DNA from: Zingiber officinale
Taxonomy: Eukaryota > Streptophyta > Magnoliopsida > Zingiberales > Zingiberaceae
Direction: 5' to 3'
Length of the DNA stretch: 64,000 nucleotides
Assembly (NCBI RefSeq): GCF_018446385.1
Contig: NC_055988.1
Span: 165,552,209-165,616,208, forward strand
Position 1 is the first letter of the stretch; every line of letters starts with the position of its first letter. Positions 11,473-23,104 of the stretch are shown here, in pieces. Made by a program: the position numbers and the translations under genes. The notes beneath the pieces were generated by a model. The model did not search any database, was not told where the DNA came from, and saw only the letters and a program-made list of their open reading frames with translations.

Positions 11473-13691
11473 ATGGCCGGAAATTCCACCGTCCCCGCCG
11501 TCGAGCGCTTCAAGTACTCCCAGCGAGTGGTGCTGAGGTCCATCCTGAACCGCCACGATGGCGGCAAGGAACTCTCCGGCCACCGCGTGGTGACCGGGGG
11601 ATGGGTCAAGTCCCGCAAAGATCGCCCCGAGGTTGCCCACGACCCCTCGGCCGCCGTGCCACTGCAAGCAGAGGACGCATCTTGCATCGAAGCTCTCCTG
11701 CAGCACCTCCCCCTCCTCCGTCCATTGGTCCGGATTCTGCTCGGCCGACTCTCCGCCGCCACCGCCACAGAGGCCAAGCCCAACGCCGGCCCTGTCACCG
11801 CCCTCTTAAGGATCAACGACGGCTCCACCAGTTCCAATCTCCAGGTCTTCGATTCCCCATCAATTTCATGAAATCTTCTCCACAATTTCATGAAAGTAAC
11901 TTAATTCCCCCAATCTCTTCAAGGTCGTGATGGATTCCTCCATGTCTCTCCCCGGCCAAGTGATCCACGTCGGAGCTTGCATCCTCGTGGAAGGCGTGTT
12001 GCAGAATGCTTCAGCACCAAAAGGCCACGCCGTGGAGCTCAAAGCCGAGAGAATTCTTCACATCGGTATCGCCGACTCGCAGCAATATCCACTAGCAAAG
12101 CCAAAGTTCTCGCTGGAGTTCCTCAGAACTCTTCCTCACCTTCGTCCCCGCTCAGTAACAGTAAGCCACACCCTGTTGCATTCAATCTGACAAACAACCA
12201 ATTCAAAGTTCTTCTTCTTCTTCGAAAGGTCGGATCGATTGCGCGAATTCGCGGCGCTGTAACTCTCGCGAGCCATGAATTCTTCAAGAAGAATGGATTC
12301 ATACATGTTCACATGCCCATCCTCAATTCAACAGACACCAGCTACGAGCTAGGCCTCCGCGAAGCTAACCGACTCGACACCGTGAAGTCTGCGATAAGGG
12401 AGAAGAGCAAGAGGATCAAGGAGATGCCTCGATCAGATAGCAACAAAGAAACTTTGCTTGTGGCCGAGCAAGACCTTGAGAAGACCAAGGAGCTTGCTGT
12501 GTTGCTGGAGAAGAGCCAAAGGGACCTCACGGTGTCGGCCGGACTTCACCTCGAGAGCTATGCTTGCGCATTGTCGAGTGTTTACACAATTGGGCCTGTG
12601 TTTCGAGCAGATGAGCCTCGAGCGAAGAGATTGACGGAGATGTGGATGGTTGAGGTTGAATTGGCCTTTGCGGAACTAGAGGTACAACCACATTTCTTTG
12701 AAACTAATCAAAATAGGTATCGAGCCCATCTGACTCCTTCAGGATGCCTTCAATTCAGGATGCCATGAACTGTGCTGAGGACTATCTGAAGTTCCTATGT
12801 CAATCTCTGGTGGATACCTCGGGCAGCGATTTGAAGTATGTATCGAAAACAAAAGACAAGGAGTGCACAGAGCGAATTCGAGCATTAGTTTCAAGCTCTT
12901 TCGAGCGCATTACTTACTCGCAAGCACTGGAAATTGTCGATAAGGTAGGTAACTATGGAAAAGAATTGCTTGTAGTTTTGAATTATCAGTTAAGAAGAAC
13001 CTAACTAACTAACCGTTTTTCGTTGTAGGTTAAGGATAGGACATTCCGCGATAAAGTTTCATGGGGTGAGAGTCTATCGGAGGAACACGAAAGGTTTGGC
13101 TTCGATCGGAAATATGTTCTTAAGAACACAATCTATGCATATATGTATGTGTGTATGTAGATATGTATGTTTCTTGATAGGTATTTGGTAGACGATATCT
13201 TCAAGAAGGCAGTCATTGTCTATGAACATCCCAAAGAGCTAAAACCATTTTATGCGCGCGTAAGAGATGATGGAAGAACAACTTCCACTTTCGATATAAT
13301 TGTGCCTAAAGTAAGTTGTGAAATCCTACTCCATGATATCGAATCGTTGCACCTACTAAAGAAACTTGTTTCCCTACAGATCGGAGTTTTGCTCAGAGGA
13401 AGCCAAAAGGAAGAACGACTAGATGTGCTGAACAAGAGGTAATTGGCTATTCCTTATGTCTCTTTTCTTGACTAACTAACGATAGATGAATCTCATGGCA
13501 GAATTGGGGACCTTGGACTTTCGAGTGAGCGGTTATACGATTGGTACAAAGATTTGCGCAGGTATGGTTCGGTAAAGCACTCGGGATTCGGCCTCGACTT
13601 AGAGAAGATGATGTTGTTTGCCACTGGTCTCACTGATTTAAGAGATGTGATTCCGTTTCCGAGAACTTGTGATCGCAGCAGCGAGTGGTAG
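11473..13691 (+). CDS. Asparaginyl-tRNA synthetase-like protein, cytoplasmic type (class IIb aaRS), eight exons
   Basis: The model is exons 11473-11844, 11924-12160, 12229-12681, 12759-12944, 13029-13093, 13181-13310, 13380-13438 and 13502-13691. All introns are GT-AG and the frame is continuous for 563 codons, close to plant cytosolic AsnRS (about 570-640). The start ATG follows the TATA box and gives MAGNSTVPAVERFKYSQRVV. Residues ~36-130 form the OB-fold anticodon-binding domain (VVTGGWVKSRKD, later SNLQVVMDSS), and 190-203 give LEFLRTLPHLRPRS. The catalytic core follows: motif 1 Pro-233, motif 2 FRAD (328-331), and a C-terminal KHSGFGL... ending DVIPFPR. AsnRS charges tRNA-Asn with asparagine in the cytosol. 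Key positions are unusual: motif 3 reads LEKM (Lys-536) where class II enzymes have Arg, motif 2 has Asp in place of the usual Glu, and no GAGE-F-type substrate loop follows motif 1. It may be a divergent AsnRS2-type paralog or a pseudoenzyme. Family assignment is firm, activity is doubtful. Confidence 0.85.
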
Positions 13692-13699
13692 AACATAGA

Positions 13700-15490
13700 A
13701 CTGTAAAGGGTTGCATATATATTTAAATTCTCTAGTTCACTCTTCACATTATGACAAAGATCCAATTTTAGTATACAAACTAGAAAATCTCTCGCGAGAA
13801 ACATACTTCTACTCTACCACTCGTCGAAGAAATGAAACTTGAGCTAAGGGATCATCAACCTCAAATTGACACATCAACAAAGAGAGGATAGAAATTTGAG
13901 GCATTAATCTCACAAGTGGACTTCTTTCGTACAGGTATACAATGATTTTTACTCTCATAGAAGATCTTTTTCTTTTGTAATAAAAGATAATTACGCTCAC
14001 TCCAAACCTTTAGTATAGTTTGTTCTCAGATTATGTGAAAGGATGTAAATCATGAAATCAACTTATAGTCGACAGTCAAATGACTAGGGAGTTAGAAGAT
14101 CTTCTTCTTTGCTCTTCTCTTCTTATCACCATATTTGTTCTTAGTTATACCTCATTAGATCTCACACATGTTTGACCTTGCCATTGAACATAGCATTATT
14201 CCCTCGGACACCTACACTCGACCTCGAACACTTGATACCTATGTACACTTCACCCCGCAACCCTAGAGTCTTGACCCAATTGATGCACTAGTTCAACTAA
14301 TAAACCAACAACGCAATAATATATTGTTTCAGCTAGATAGAGATCAAAACCATTCATGTGTATCTCTCCGACTCGATGCCTAAATCAATATCAATGCCAA
14401 AATCTCAAACCTTGGAGTCCATTCATACGCGATTGAACAAGCATTCTTTTCACAATTTTGATAACAAAAGTATTAGTGTATGTACTTATGTGCTAAGACA
14501 CTTTTTATATATTTTATGGATAATTATTTCATAAATGCAAATATTTATCGTTAATTATTTATTTTTCGATACTTATATGATTAATGATAAAGTTCTATAG
14601 ATTAATGAGTTTATTAATCTTAAAACAATCCTTGATCGAATAGATATCTAGAGGAAACATGAATATTTAAATCAACATTGAGTATGACTAGTCAAGATAG
14701 ACCGAGGGATGGATATCCAAGTTGTACTCGAAGATGTCTTGGGTTTAAAGGTACACTAAACACGATCCGCTTAAAAAGAGACCATATATTAAACACCATT
14801 GGTCATCTCTCTTATGAACGAGTGTAAATGATTTTTTAACTTGAGTCTTACATTTATTATATGCATGGAGTTATGTACTTTGATGTCATTAAAAGTAATT
14901 TTTAATCAAATTATGATTAATATTGTTGTTGGGTGTATAGCAAAGTGTAAAGAGAATAGTATTAAGTCAATAGAGGATTCATCGCTCTCTTGCATTAGGA
15001 GTTAATATCTTGGCCGCTTGATAAAGATATTAGTAACTCGAAATACATAACTATGGAAGGAATGATTTATCATTCAAGAAAAGTCTATTATATCTTAGAA
15101 ATCAAGTAAAATAATTAATTTAGTAATAATACATAATGTATTGAATCAATTGAGATATAAGCTTAAATGAAAATATTGAATTACACAATAATCGATTCAT
15201 AGCAGTTTATAGTTTATGACTAATATTTTATCATGTTGGGTGACTAAAAACTATTGCTAGATGATTATCTTAGTCTGTGTATGGATTTACACTATCTTTG
15301 TATATAAAACTTAGAGGGTCACACGCATAGCACGTAGACATAAACATTATCTATAATTGATTATTTTAGTATATACTAAAATTAATCAATTATTATTTAT
15401 GAATTATAATTAATTGAATTATTAATTAATTCTGAAATATCGAAAGCTAGAATAGATCAAGATCAAATATGAATTTATTTAATCCAAAGA
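13700..15490. other. Intergenic sequence without recognised genes
   Basis: AT-rich, with stop codons in all frames. It contains the 3' untranslated region of the upstream synthetase-like gene (about 13692-13900) and then sequence that looks like old retroelement flank. No ORF with family similarity, tRNA or clear repeat boundary was recognised. Confidence 0.5.
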
Positions 15491-15493
15491 AGG

Positions 15494-15614
15494 ATTAATG
15501 GAGAATTCAAATAGCCACAATCATGATAATTAATGCAGAATTTGAATAGTCATAATCATAATGATTAATGGAGAATTTGAACAACCACTATCATAATGAT
15601 TAATGGAGAATTTG
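15494..15614. repeat. 35-bp tandem repeat, about 3.5 units
   Basis: Units starting ATTAATGGAGAATT recur at 15494, 15529, 15564 and 15599, each 35 bases apart, with a few substitutions. A SINE-like insert follows in the last unit. Confidence 0.85.
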
Positions 15615-15678
15615 TCTGTGTTGGCCCTGGGACGGGTTGGCGGTGGCGCTGAGGGCGAGTGTATTCGCCTTTTGCCAC
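15615..15678 (+). mobile_element. SINE-like 3' end fragment (copy 1)
   Basis: The 64-base insert runs from TCTGTGTTGGCCCTGGG to CCTTTTGCCAC and closely resembles the 3' half of the insert at 26941-27062. It is flanked by AATGGAGAATTTG at 15602-15614 and 15679-15691, which could be a 13-bp target duplication. Because the same motif is the unit of the adjacent 35-bp tandem repeat, the duplication here is ambiguous. Strongly 5'-truncated if it is a SINE. Confidence 0.5.
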
Positions 15679-15932
15679 AATGGAGAATTTGAAAGTTATA
15701 CCTTTTCATCTTCCTTCGAGGCTATAATTAAGTAATCGTCCTTGAAAAATTCTCTTGAAGATAGAATTCTCTCCACTTCTCTCATGAAGACTTCTTCTTC
15801 GCTTTCTTTTATCGAAAGAGATCGATAGTGCTTCCAAAAGGTTTTGACGATACAAGAGACTAATGGCGGATCTAGGGGGGAGCGGGGGTGTGCTTGAGCA
15901 CCCCCTTGCTCCTAGAAAATTCCACCAGTATG

Positions 15933-17298
15933 TGTTGGATTGAGAAGCGCTAGAGGGGGGGTGAATAGCACTCGTGGCTATTTCAGCAATTTAAAACTAC
16001 GAGTAGAAACGCAGCGGAATAAAGAGAACAATCAAACACAGAGACACGAGGAATTACTTCGTTCAGAGCCTGTGACGACTCCTACTCGAAGGCCCGCGAT
16101 CCTTGATCGCTTTCCCTGGGCAACAACTATAAGCTCGATGAAATGTACAGAATATGAATTACAAATGAGTACGATAATTAAAATTATACCGAACGACAGA
16201 ATCTAAAGTAATGGCGGTCCGGGTCGTCAGGATCTTGAAACCGCACGTTGAGGTTGTTACGTAAGCAGTTTGTAGCAGAAGGATCGCTTAGAATCAATTG
16301 TCAAGAGCTGCTGGTCGAGACCCTCTTATAAAGGGTGTTCAAGGCGCCTCCATCAGGCTCCAAGGCGCCTTGAATCCCTAAGTTTTATCCCGAAAATGAC
16401 TCTGCGATGAAGCTTTGACCGCTGCCTTTTATCCATCTCAAGGCGCCTTCATCACTGTCCAAGGCGCCTTAAACCACCTGTTCAAGGCGCCTTGAGCTTC
16501 CTTCAAGGTGCCTCCATCCCTTCTGGACAGCTGGCTTCGACTCGCACCCGAGGCACCTCCAAGCTCCATGGAGGCGCCTCGATACTGTTCATCCGAGGCT
16601 ATTCTTTGCACTTTGGTCCCTGCAAGATACATTAATCCCAAATATACCCTGCAGCACAAAGTTAGCACATAAAACATAATAATATAAGTGAATGACAATC
16701 ATCGGACTGTCCGAGTCTGACTTCGGGTTTTCGACCGGAAAACCCTAGGTCGACTCGACGCCTACTGTTCCCTCTATAGGAAACGCGTCCTCACCTACTT
16801 CACTCAGGAAATTTACCTGATGCCAGTACGGTCCTCCAGACCGACTGGACTTTCCGCCTAGGGTTACCACCCCCTAGGACCTCGGGTTACCGCCCTCTAG
16901 GGTTTTTCTCCACCTAGGGTTACCACCCCCTAGGACCTAAGGTTGCCGCCCCTTAGGATTTTCCGCCATCTAGGGTTACCACCCCCTAAGACCTAAGGTT
17001 GCCGCCCCTTAAGGTTTTCCGCCATCTAGGGTTACCACCCTCTAGGACCTAAGGTTATCCCCCCCCTTAGGATTTTTCCTTCACCTAAGGTTACCACCCC
17101 CTATGACCTAAGGTTACCGCCCCCCCCCCCCTTTAGGTTTTCACCTTGCCTAACCGCAGTTAGGACTTTTGCCTAAGCATCACTTAGGACTTTCCTGTAA
17201 GCTCCATGAACCTTGTTAGATAACACTACAGCTTAACTTTGAACCATTTGTCATAATCAAAACATCGGTTCGATCGTCGAATGCTTCCCACACCAACA
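15933..17298 (-). repeat. 3' LTR of the copia-type element
   Basis: Starts TGTTGGATTGAGAAGCGC and ends ACCAACA, with the short TGTTGG/CCAACA inverted termini. A TTTATAAG box reads on the minus strand near 16325-16335. Two internal repeat zones stand out. One has about ten copies of the palindromic core AGGCGCCT (16340-16580). The other is a ladder of ~57-bp units built on CTAGGGTTACCACCCCCTAGG (16855-17140). Confidence 0.9.
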
Positions 17299-17300
17299 AT

Positions 17301-17313
17301 CTCCTCCTTTTTT
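17301..17313 (-). other. Polypurine tract of the copia-type element
   Basis: On the minus strand AAAAAAGGAGGAG lies two bases before the TGTTGG start of the 3' LTR, the expected place for the plus-strand primer in reverse transcription. Confidence 0.8.
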
Positions 17314-17319
17314 ATTATG

Positions 17320-19860
17320 GCAACACGGTTCAAAGTTAAGTAAAAGTATGCCAAAATTTAAATATGAAATTATTAAGAAATTTAAACATGAGCATGAATG
17401 TAAAAATTTGTAAAACGTATGCTCCTCTTTATGTTTAAATTCATAATTCTTAATTTCTTTAACTTTGACTTTTCTCTCCCCCTTTGACATAAATCAAAAA
17501 GAATATCAGGAAGAGAAAAGAATAATTAGTTTAAGCTCCCCCTGAAGAGTAGCCCTTTATTTAATGTCTTAGTGTTTCAAAAAGAATTGTTTTACTTAAA
17601 TTAGGAAATGCCTTGGAAAATACTTAGTGTTTTCAACAAAAACTTAGCAAAATTTAGCATTTAAAAATAATTGTTTTGGTAAACACTTAGCTAAATTTGA
17701 AAAGCCTTTTATGAAAAAGTATTTAACTTAGTTAATTTTGAAAAAGGCTATAGAAGTCACTTAGCTAAATTTGAAAAGAAGTTTTAGAGAATACTTTAGC
17801 TAAATTTTAACAAGCCTTTTGAAAAACACTTAGCTCAATTTGAAATGGTTTTGAAAATATTTAACTCATTTTCAACAAAAATTAGCTAAACTTAATCTTT
17901 TGAAACTAATTGTTGTTTGAAAAATGAGCTATTAAAAAGATTTTGACAAGCACTTAAAGGTATAAATACTTATTTTTTTAAAAAAAATTATTGATAAAAG
18001 CTTTGCTTAAGTACTTAACTTTACAAGGATTTTTATAAAAGCTTAACTTAAGTACTTAGTTTTGAGAGACTGTTTCTTGCAACAAAAACTTAATAAAAGA
18101 TTTGGATAATTTTAGTGCATAGTTTTGAAAAATGATTATCTAAAAATCCAAGCTTTTAAAAATAATGTTAATTCAATATCATATCTATTTTAAAGCTGAG
18201 TCAAAAATAATTTTTTATTTTAAGTCAAGTCAAAAATAATTTTTAAAACCAAGTCAAAGATAATTTTTATTTTAAAGGAAAACTAACTTGAAAAGAAAAA
18301 TTCACTCCCCCTTGATTAATGTCTTAATAAATTCTTAGGGTCCTATAGTCCAAGCATATATTTAAGAATTATTTTTCAAATTTTCCATTTCACTCATTTT
18401 AGGTTATCAAGCATGTTTAGCTTATGAGTGAGTATGAGATAGAGTTGCCTTTATTTAAAAAAAATATTGATATTTAAAATAAGTTTATGTTCGAATTTCA
18501 AATGAGTGAACGTTTAGGATTTTGAAGAATATATTAAAATTTAAATAAGTTTGAGTTTCAAATGAGTAAATATTTTAAATTCGGATGAATATATTAAAAA
18601 TTAATTAACCATAAACAATTAATTATGATTTGAATCTTAATAATTAAAGAATTAAATAAGATTTTTGAAATGATATAGAATTAAATAAGATTTACGATTT
18701 TAAAATTAATTATAGAACTAAAATGATTTCAAATAATTTAAAATGATTTTCAAATGTTTTTTAAATAATTTTGAAATAATTTTCAAAAATATTTTTAAAT
18801 AAATTTCGAAATGATTTTTAAAATAAGTTTTGAAATAATTTTCAAATAGTTTTCAAAATGATTTTAAAATGATTTTTAAATAATTTTTCAAATAATTTTT
18901 AAAATTCTTTTTGAAATGATTTTTAAATAATTTTTAAAATGATTTAAATAATTTTTCAAATAATTTTTAAAATTCTTTTTAAAACAATTTTTAAATAATT
19001 TTTCAAATAATTTTTAAAATGATTTTTAAATAATTTTTAAAACGATTTAAATAACTTTTCAAATAATTTTTAAAATGATTTTAAAATAATTTTCAAATAA
19101 TTTTTAAAATGATTTTTTAAATAATTTTTAAAATGATTTTTTAAATAATTTTTCAAATAATTTTTAAAATGATTTTTTAAATAATTTTTCAAATAATTTT
19201 TAAAATGATTTTTAAATAATTTTTAAAAAAATTTTTAAATAATTTTTGAAATGATTTTTAAAATAAATTAATTTAATTTAATTTAATTTTTAATCATTAA
19301 TTTAATTTAATTTGATTTTTAATCATTAATTTAATTTAATTTGATTTGATTTTTAATCCTTGGTCATCTCACCCGATCTAAATTTTAAATCAGGGAATCC
19401 TATAATTTTGTGAGATGAATTAGGTTCAATTATAGGGTTTGATTTAACTTTGTGTTAGATTTAGGTTTAGCTTTGGGTTCAACAAATAGACATTTTTCGG
19501 ATAAACTTCTGGGCTATGGTGAGTCACATGCACATCATTAAAGTAACCATGCCTTCGAGGTTTTCCAAATAGTCCTATCCACTGAACTTAATACAAAACC
19601 TTGGTCTAACTAGTTAGGTTCCATAAAGGGTAGCTTCAGTTAGTTCCACTTAGCCAAATGCATCAGGTCGAAGTCATATCTTCCTAGACATGCATAGACT
19701 AAGCTTCCCTAACGTACTATCATCCAAAATTTCATCAGTACCATAGATCAAGTTAAACTTGTTCCCTTTTCTATTTAGTTCTAATTACCCTACCGGGTAG
19801 CTTGGTTTGGGTTACTCTGTCGAGTAAATTATTTTTGGAGGTGTCAGCTATTATGAAGCC
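17320..19860. repeat. AT-rich, low-complexity internal region of the copia-type element
   Basis: About 2.5 kb where pol would be expected is non-coding. Between roughly 18640 and 19270 it consists of degenerate ATTTTTAAATAATTTTTAAAATG iterations, followed by TTTAATTTAATTTGAT-type repeats to 19350. No reading frame with reverse transcriptase or integrase motifs was visible on either strand. Confidence 0.75.
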
Positions 19861-19900
19861 TCCTCCTATTTTATTGATTTACGTTTTATTTAAATTAAGT

Positions 19901-21003
19901 TTAGTAAATAAAAGGTACTTGATTATAGCTTGGTTTGTAGTGTTTAAGTTTAGACTTATAACTCAAGTCTAGATTTCGTGATTTGACTAAATTATTAACA
20001 ATATTTTCTAATCTATCAATTTTATCTTTTAAAATATTATTTTGTATTTCTAATTTTCTAAGAGTTAATTTCTTATTTTTACTTAATAATTTTAAGTTAT
20101 TCTTGTTTAGATATGAATCAAATTTAATCATGGTATTATTAGCATGCGTATCTAATTTTGAAGAAAAATTTATGCTAGAGCAAGCAAGATTAGTTGAACT
20201 ACTACAATCATGTGTTGTAAAAACTGGATTTTTATATAATGTAAATTTATTTACCTTGATTTCTCCCTCTGGATTATTGGGTCTTCTTTCTAGGCATTGT
20301 CTTTTGCAGTGACCCATTTGTTTGCATTTGGAGCATTTAATTTGTTCCTTCCCTCTTTTGATCATTTTCTCCTTCTCCTTCGATTGTACCGGCCGAGTCT
20401 TATGAGTAGGACACTCATTTTTATAGTGCACTCTCTCCCTACACTTAAAACAAGTTATGTGACCTTTTCATTTTGAATTTACAATCTTACCTCTCAAATT
20501 CATGACAGGATCCTCCCCCTTGACTGTTGTCACCTCGAGTTCAGACTCAGATTCAGCAATTTCCTCTCTGGCCATTAGTGTTATGAAATCGGTCTGATCT
20601 GATTCTTCCGAGTCTAGTTCGGAGGTTGACTCTGGAGATTCGTATTTGGGTTCGCAGTCTTGTTCAATTTCTGACTCTGAAGGAACCTCATAAAGTTTGA
20701 GTAGTTTCTCCCAAAGCTCTTTAGCAGTGTCGAACCTTCCGACTCGATGAAGCTCTGAATTTGATAGTCCACCTAGGAGAATACATGTTGCCTTCGCATT
20801 TGTCTCGAAGTTTCTTATTGTTTGTGCATTCCACTTGTCACAGGTGATGGATACACCTTCTTCAGTTGGGAGAATGAGTCCGATCTGGACTATGATCCAT
20901 GTCTCCACTTGGGTTTTCAGTTGGTGCTCCATCTGGTCTTTCTAGTAACCAAAATTTTCGCTGGACAAGAGTGGTAGCTTGCGGTGTTGTATCCATCTTC
21001 ATA
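19901..21003 (-). pseudogene. Decayed gag of copia-type element (UBN2-like domain and two CCHC zinc knuckles)
   Basis: The open parts 20468-20932 and 19901-20431 are in the same frame and are separated by a single TGA (20468-20470) that replaces a sense codon. Upstream, a TAG after ENFGY and a frame change break the amino end, which begins near an ATG at about 21001. The first part shows the copia gag pattern TCDKWNAQTIRNFE...AKELWEKLLKLYE. The second has two zinc knuckles, CFKCRERVHYKNEC and CSKCKQMGHCKRQC, both CX2CX4HX4C, followed by a coiled-coil-like Lys/Leu/Asn-rich tail. Gag would form the nucleocapsid particle that packages element RNA. With two stops it cannot make full-length protein. 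No pol frame follows. Confidence 0.85.
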
Positions 21004-21251
21004 GGCCATTTAAAAACCTAGCACACAATATAAACAAAAACTTGTTCCAAGACTTGGTCTTGGATTAGTAGTGCGGGAAATAAAAATAGAACACGAACTC
21101 GGGTGGTGTTGCACCAACCTCGAGCAAGAAATCTAATTATGAAAAATAAATTGGAAAATGGTAAGAGTACCAATTCCAATCGACTCCTAAAACCAAAAAA
21201 AATGCCACGAAAGATGCTTGATTGGTGGTTGCACCAGATCAAAGCTACCCC

Positions 21252-21263
21252 GCTCTGATACCA
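21252..21263 (-). other. Primer-binding site for initiator tRNA-Met
   Basis: On the minus strand TGGTATCAGAGC lies two bases inside the 5' LTR. This is the standard complement of the 3' end of plant initiator tRNA-Met used by copia elements, and it fixes the element's orientation. Confidence 0.9.
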
Positions 21264-21265
21264 AT

Positions 21266-22626
21266 TGTTGGATCGAGAAGCGCTAGAGGGGGGTGAATAG
21301 CGCTCATGGCTATTTCAGCAATTTAAAACTACGAGTAGAAACACAGCGGAATAAAGAGAACAATCAAACACAAAGACACGAGGAATTACTTCGTTCGGAG
21401 CCTGTGACGACTCCTACTCGAAGGCCCGCGATCCTTGATCGCTTTCCGTATGCAACAACTATAAGCTCGATGAAATGTACAGAATATGAATTACAAATGA
21501 GTACGATAATTAAAATTATACCGAACGACAGAATCTAGAGTAATGGCGCTCCGGGTCATCGGGATCTTGAAACTGCACGTTGAGGTCGTTACGTAAGCAG
21601 CTTGTAGCAGAAGGATCCCTTAGAATCAATTGTCAAGAGCTGCTGGTCGAGACCCTCTTATAAAGGGTGTTCAAGGCGCCTCCATCAGGCTCCAAGGCGC
21701 CTTGAATCCCTAAGTTTTATCCCGGAAATGACTCTGCGATGAAGCTTTGACCGCTGCCTTTTATCCATCTCAAGGCGCCTTCATCACTGTCCAAGGCACC
21801 TTAAACCACCTGTTCAAGGCGCCTTGAGCTTCCTTCAAGGCGCCTCCATCCCTTCTGGGCAGCTGGCTTCGGCTCGCACCCGAGGCGCCTCCAAGCTCCA
21901 TGGAGACGCCTCGGCACTGTTCATCCGAGGCTATTCTTTGCATTTTGGTCCCTGCAAGATACATTAATCCCAATATACCCTGCAGCACAAAGTTAGCACA
22001 TAAAACATAATAATATAAGTGAACGACAATCATCGAACTGTCCGAGTCTGACTTCGGGTTTCCGACCGAAAACCCTAGGTCGACTCGACGCCTACTATTC
22101 CCTCTATGGGGACCGTATCCTCACCTACTCCACTCAGGAGATTTACCTGATGCCAGTACGGTCCTCCAGACCGACTGGACTTTCCGCCTAGGGTTACCAC
22201 CCCCTAGGACCTAGGGTTACCGCCCCCTAGGGTTTTTCTCCACCTAGGATTACCACCCCCTAGGACCTAAGATTGCCGCCCCTTAGGGTTTTTCGCCACC
22301 TAGGGTTACCACCCCCTATGACCTAAGGTTGCCGCCCCTTAGGGTTTTCCACCACCTAGGGTTACCACCCCCTAGGGCCTAAGGTTACCCCCCCCTCCCC
22401 CCTTAGGATTTTTCCTTCACCTAGGGTTACCACCCCCTAGGACCTAAGGTTACCCCCCCTTTAGGTTTTCACCTTGCCTAACCGCAGCTAGGACTTTTGT
22501 CTAAGTATCACTTAAGACTTTCCTGTAAGCTCCATGAACCTTGTTAGATAACACCATAGCTTAACTTTGAACCCTTTGCCATAATCAAAACATCGGTTCG
22601 ATCGTCGGATGCTTCCCGCACCAACA
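21266..22626 (-). repeat. 5' LTR of the copia-type element
   Basis: Starts TGTTGGATCGAGAAGCGC and ends CGCACCAACA. Nearly colinear with the other LTR (1361 versus 1366 bases), including the AGGCGCCT cluster (21668-21905) and the ~57-bp CTAGGGTTACCACC ladder (22185-22470). Confidence 0.9.
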
Positions 22627-22631
22627 GTATG

Positions 22632-23100
22632 CTGCAGTCTGGAGGGCAGTGAAAGGGAAGACAAACTCTAGCTCTCTTCTTTGAGCACCCTCTTTTTTTT
22701 TTTTTGTCTGGATCCCTCACTGCAAGGGACTAGCACCTAATATATAGATCGTATCAAGTTCATGATCTAGTGCACGTAGATTCTACTAGAGGAGTCACAT
22801 GTGGTGCTCTCATTTATTTGTGATATTATTCACTCTATTGAGGACTATGAGGCATATTTTATTTTATGTTATTTTATTTAAAATTATATGTATCATGAAG
22901 AGATTTATGATTTAAAGGAAAAATCTGATTTTAATATAAGTCTTCTGTTGCGCTCCGATTAAAAAAAAAAAAGAAGAGGTTCAACTCAAAGTAAATTCCT
23001 CTCGAAAGTAAATTCCTCTCGAAAGAGGATTTATTTTTGCTCAATCTAAAGGGAACACGATCCAAATACATGACCAAGAAGAACCGACAAGCAAACTCGA
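22632..23100. other. Intergenic, no gene seen
   Basis: The pre-insertion sequence continues after the copia element. It is AT-rich with a T-tract near 22690. No feature was recognised before the EPFL9-like gene. Confidence 0.6.
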
Positions 23101-23104
23101 TTAA

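Larger units (their letters stand above)
15933..22626 (-). mobile_element. Complete copia-type LTR retrotransposon insertion, gag-only (non-autonomous)
   Basis: Two directly repeated LTRs (15933-17298 and 21266-22626) bracket 4.0 kb of internal DNA. The 5-bp direct repeat GTATG at 15928-15932 and 22627-22631 is a perfect target duplication. On the minus strand the order is 5' LTR, tRNA-iMet primer-binding site, decayed gag, a long AT-rich tract, polypurine tract, 3' LTR. No protease, integrase, reverse transcriptase or RNase H sequence was found, so it would need enzymes in trans. The LTRs are still highly similar with scattered differences, so the insertion is not ancient. A matching older LTR is seen at 8.1-9.7 kb. 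Confidence 0.92.

Noticed and set aside
15602-15691. 13-bp flanking repeat as proof of SINE insertion at copy 1
   Set aside because: The same motif is the unit of a 35-bp tandem array, so the flanks could be array units rather than a target duplication.
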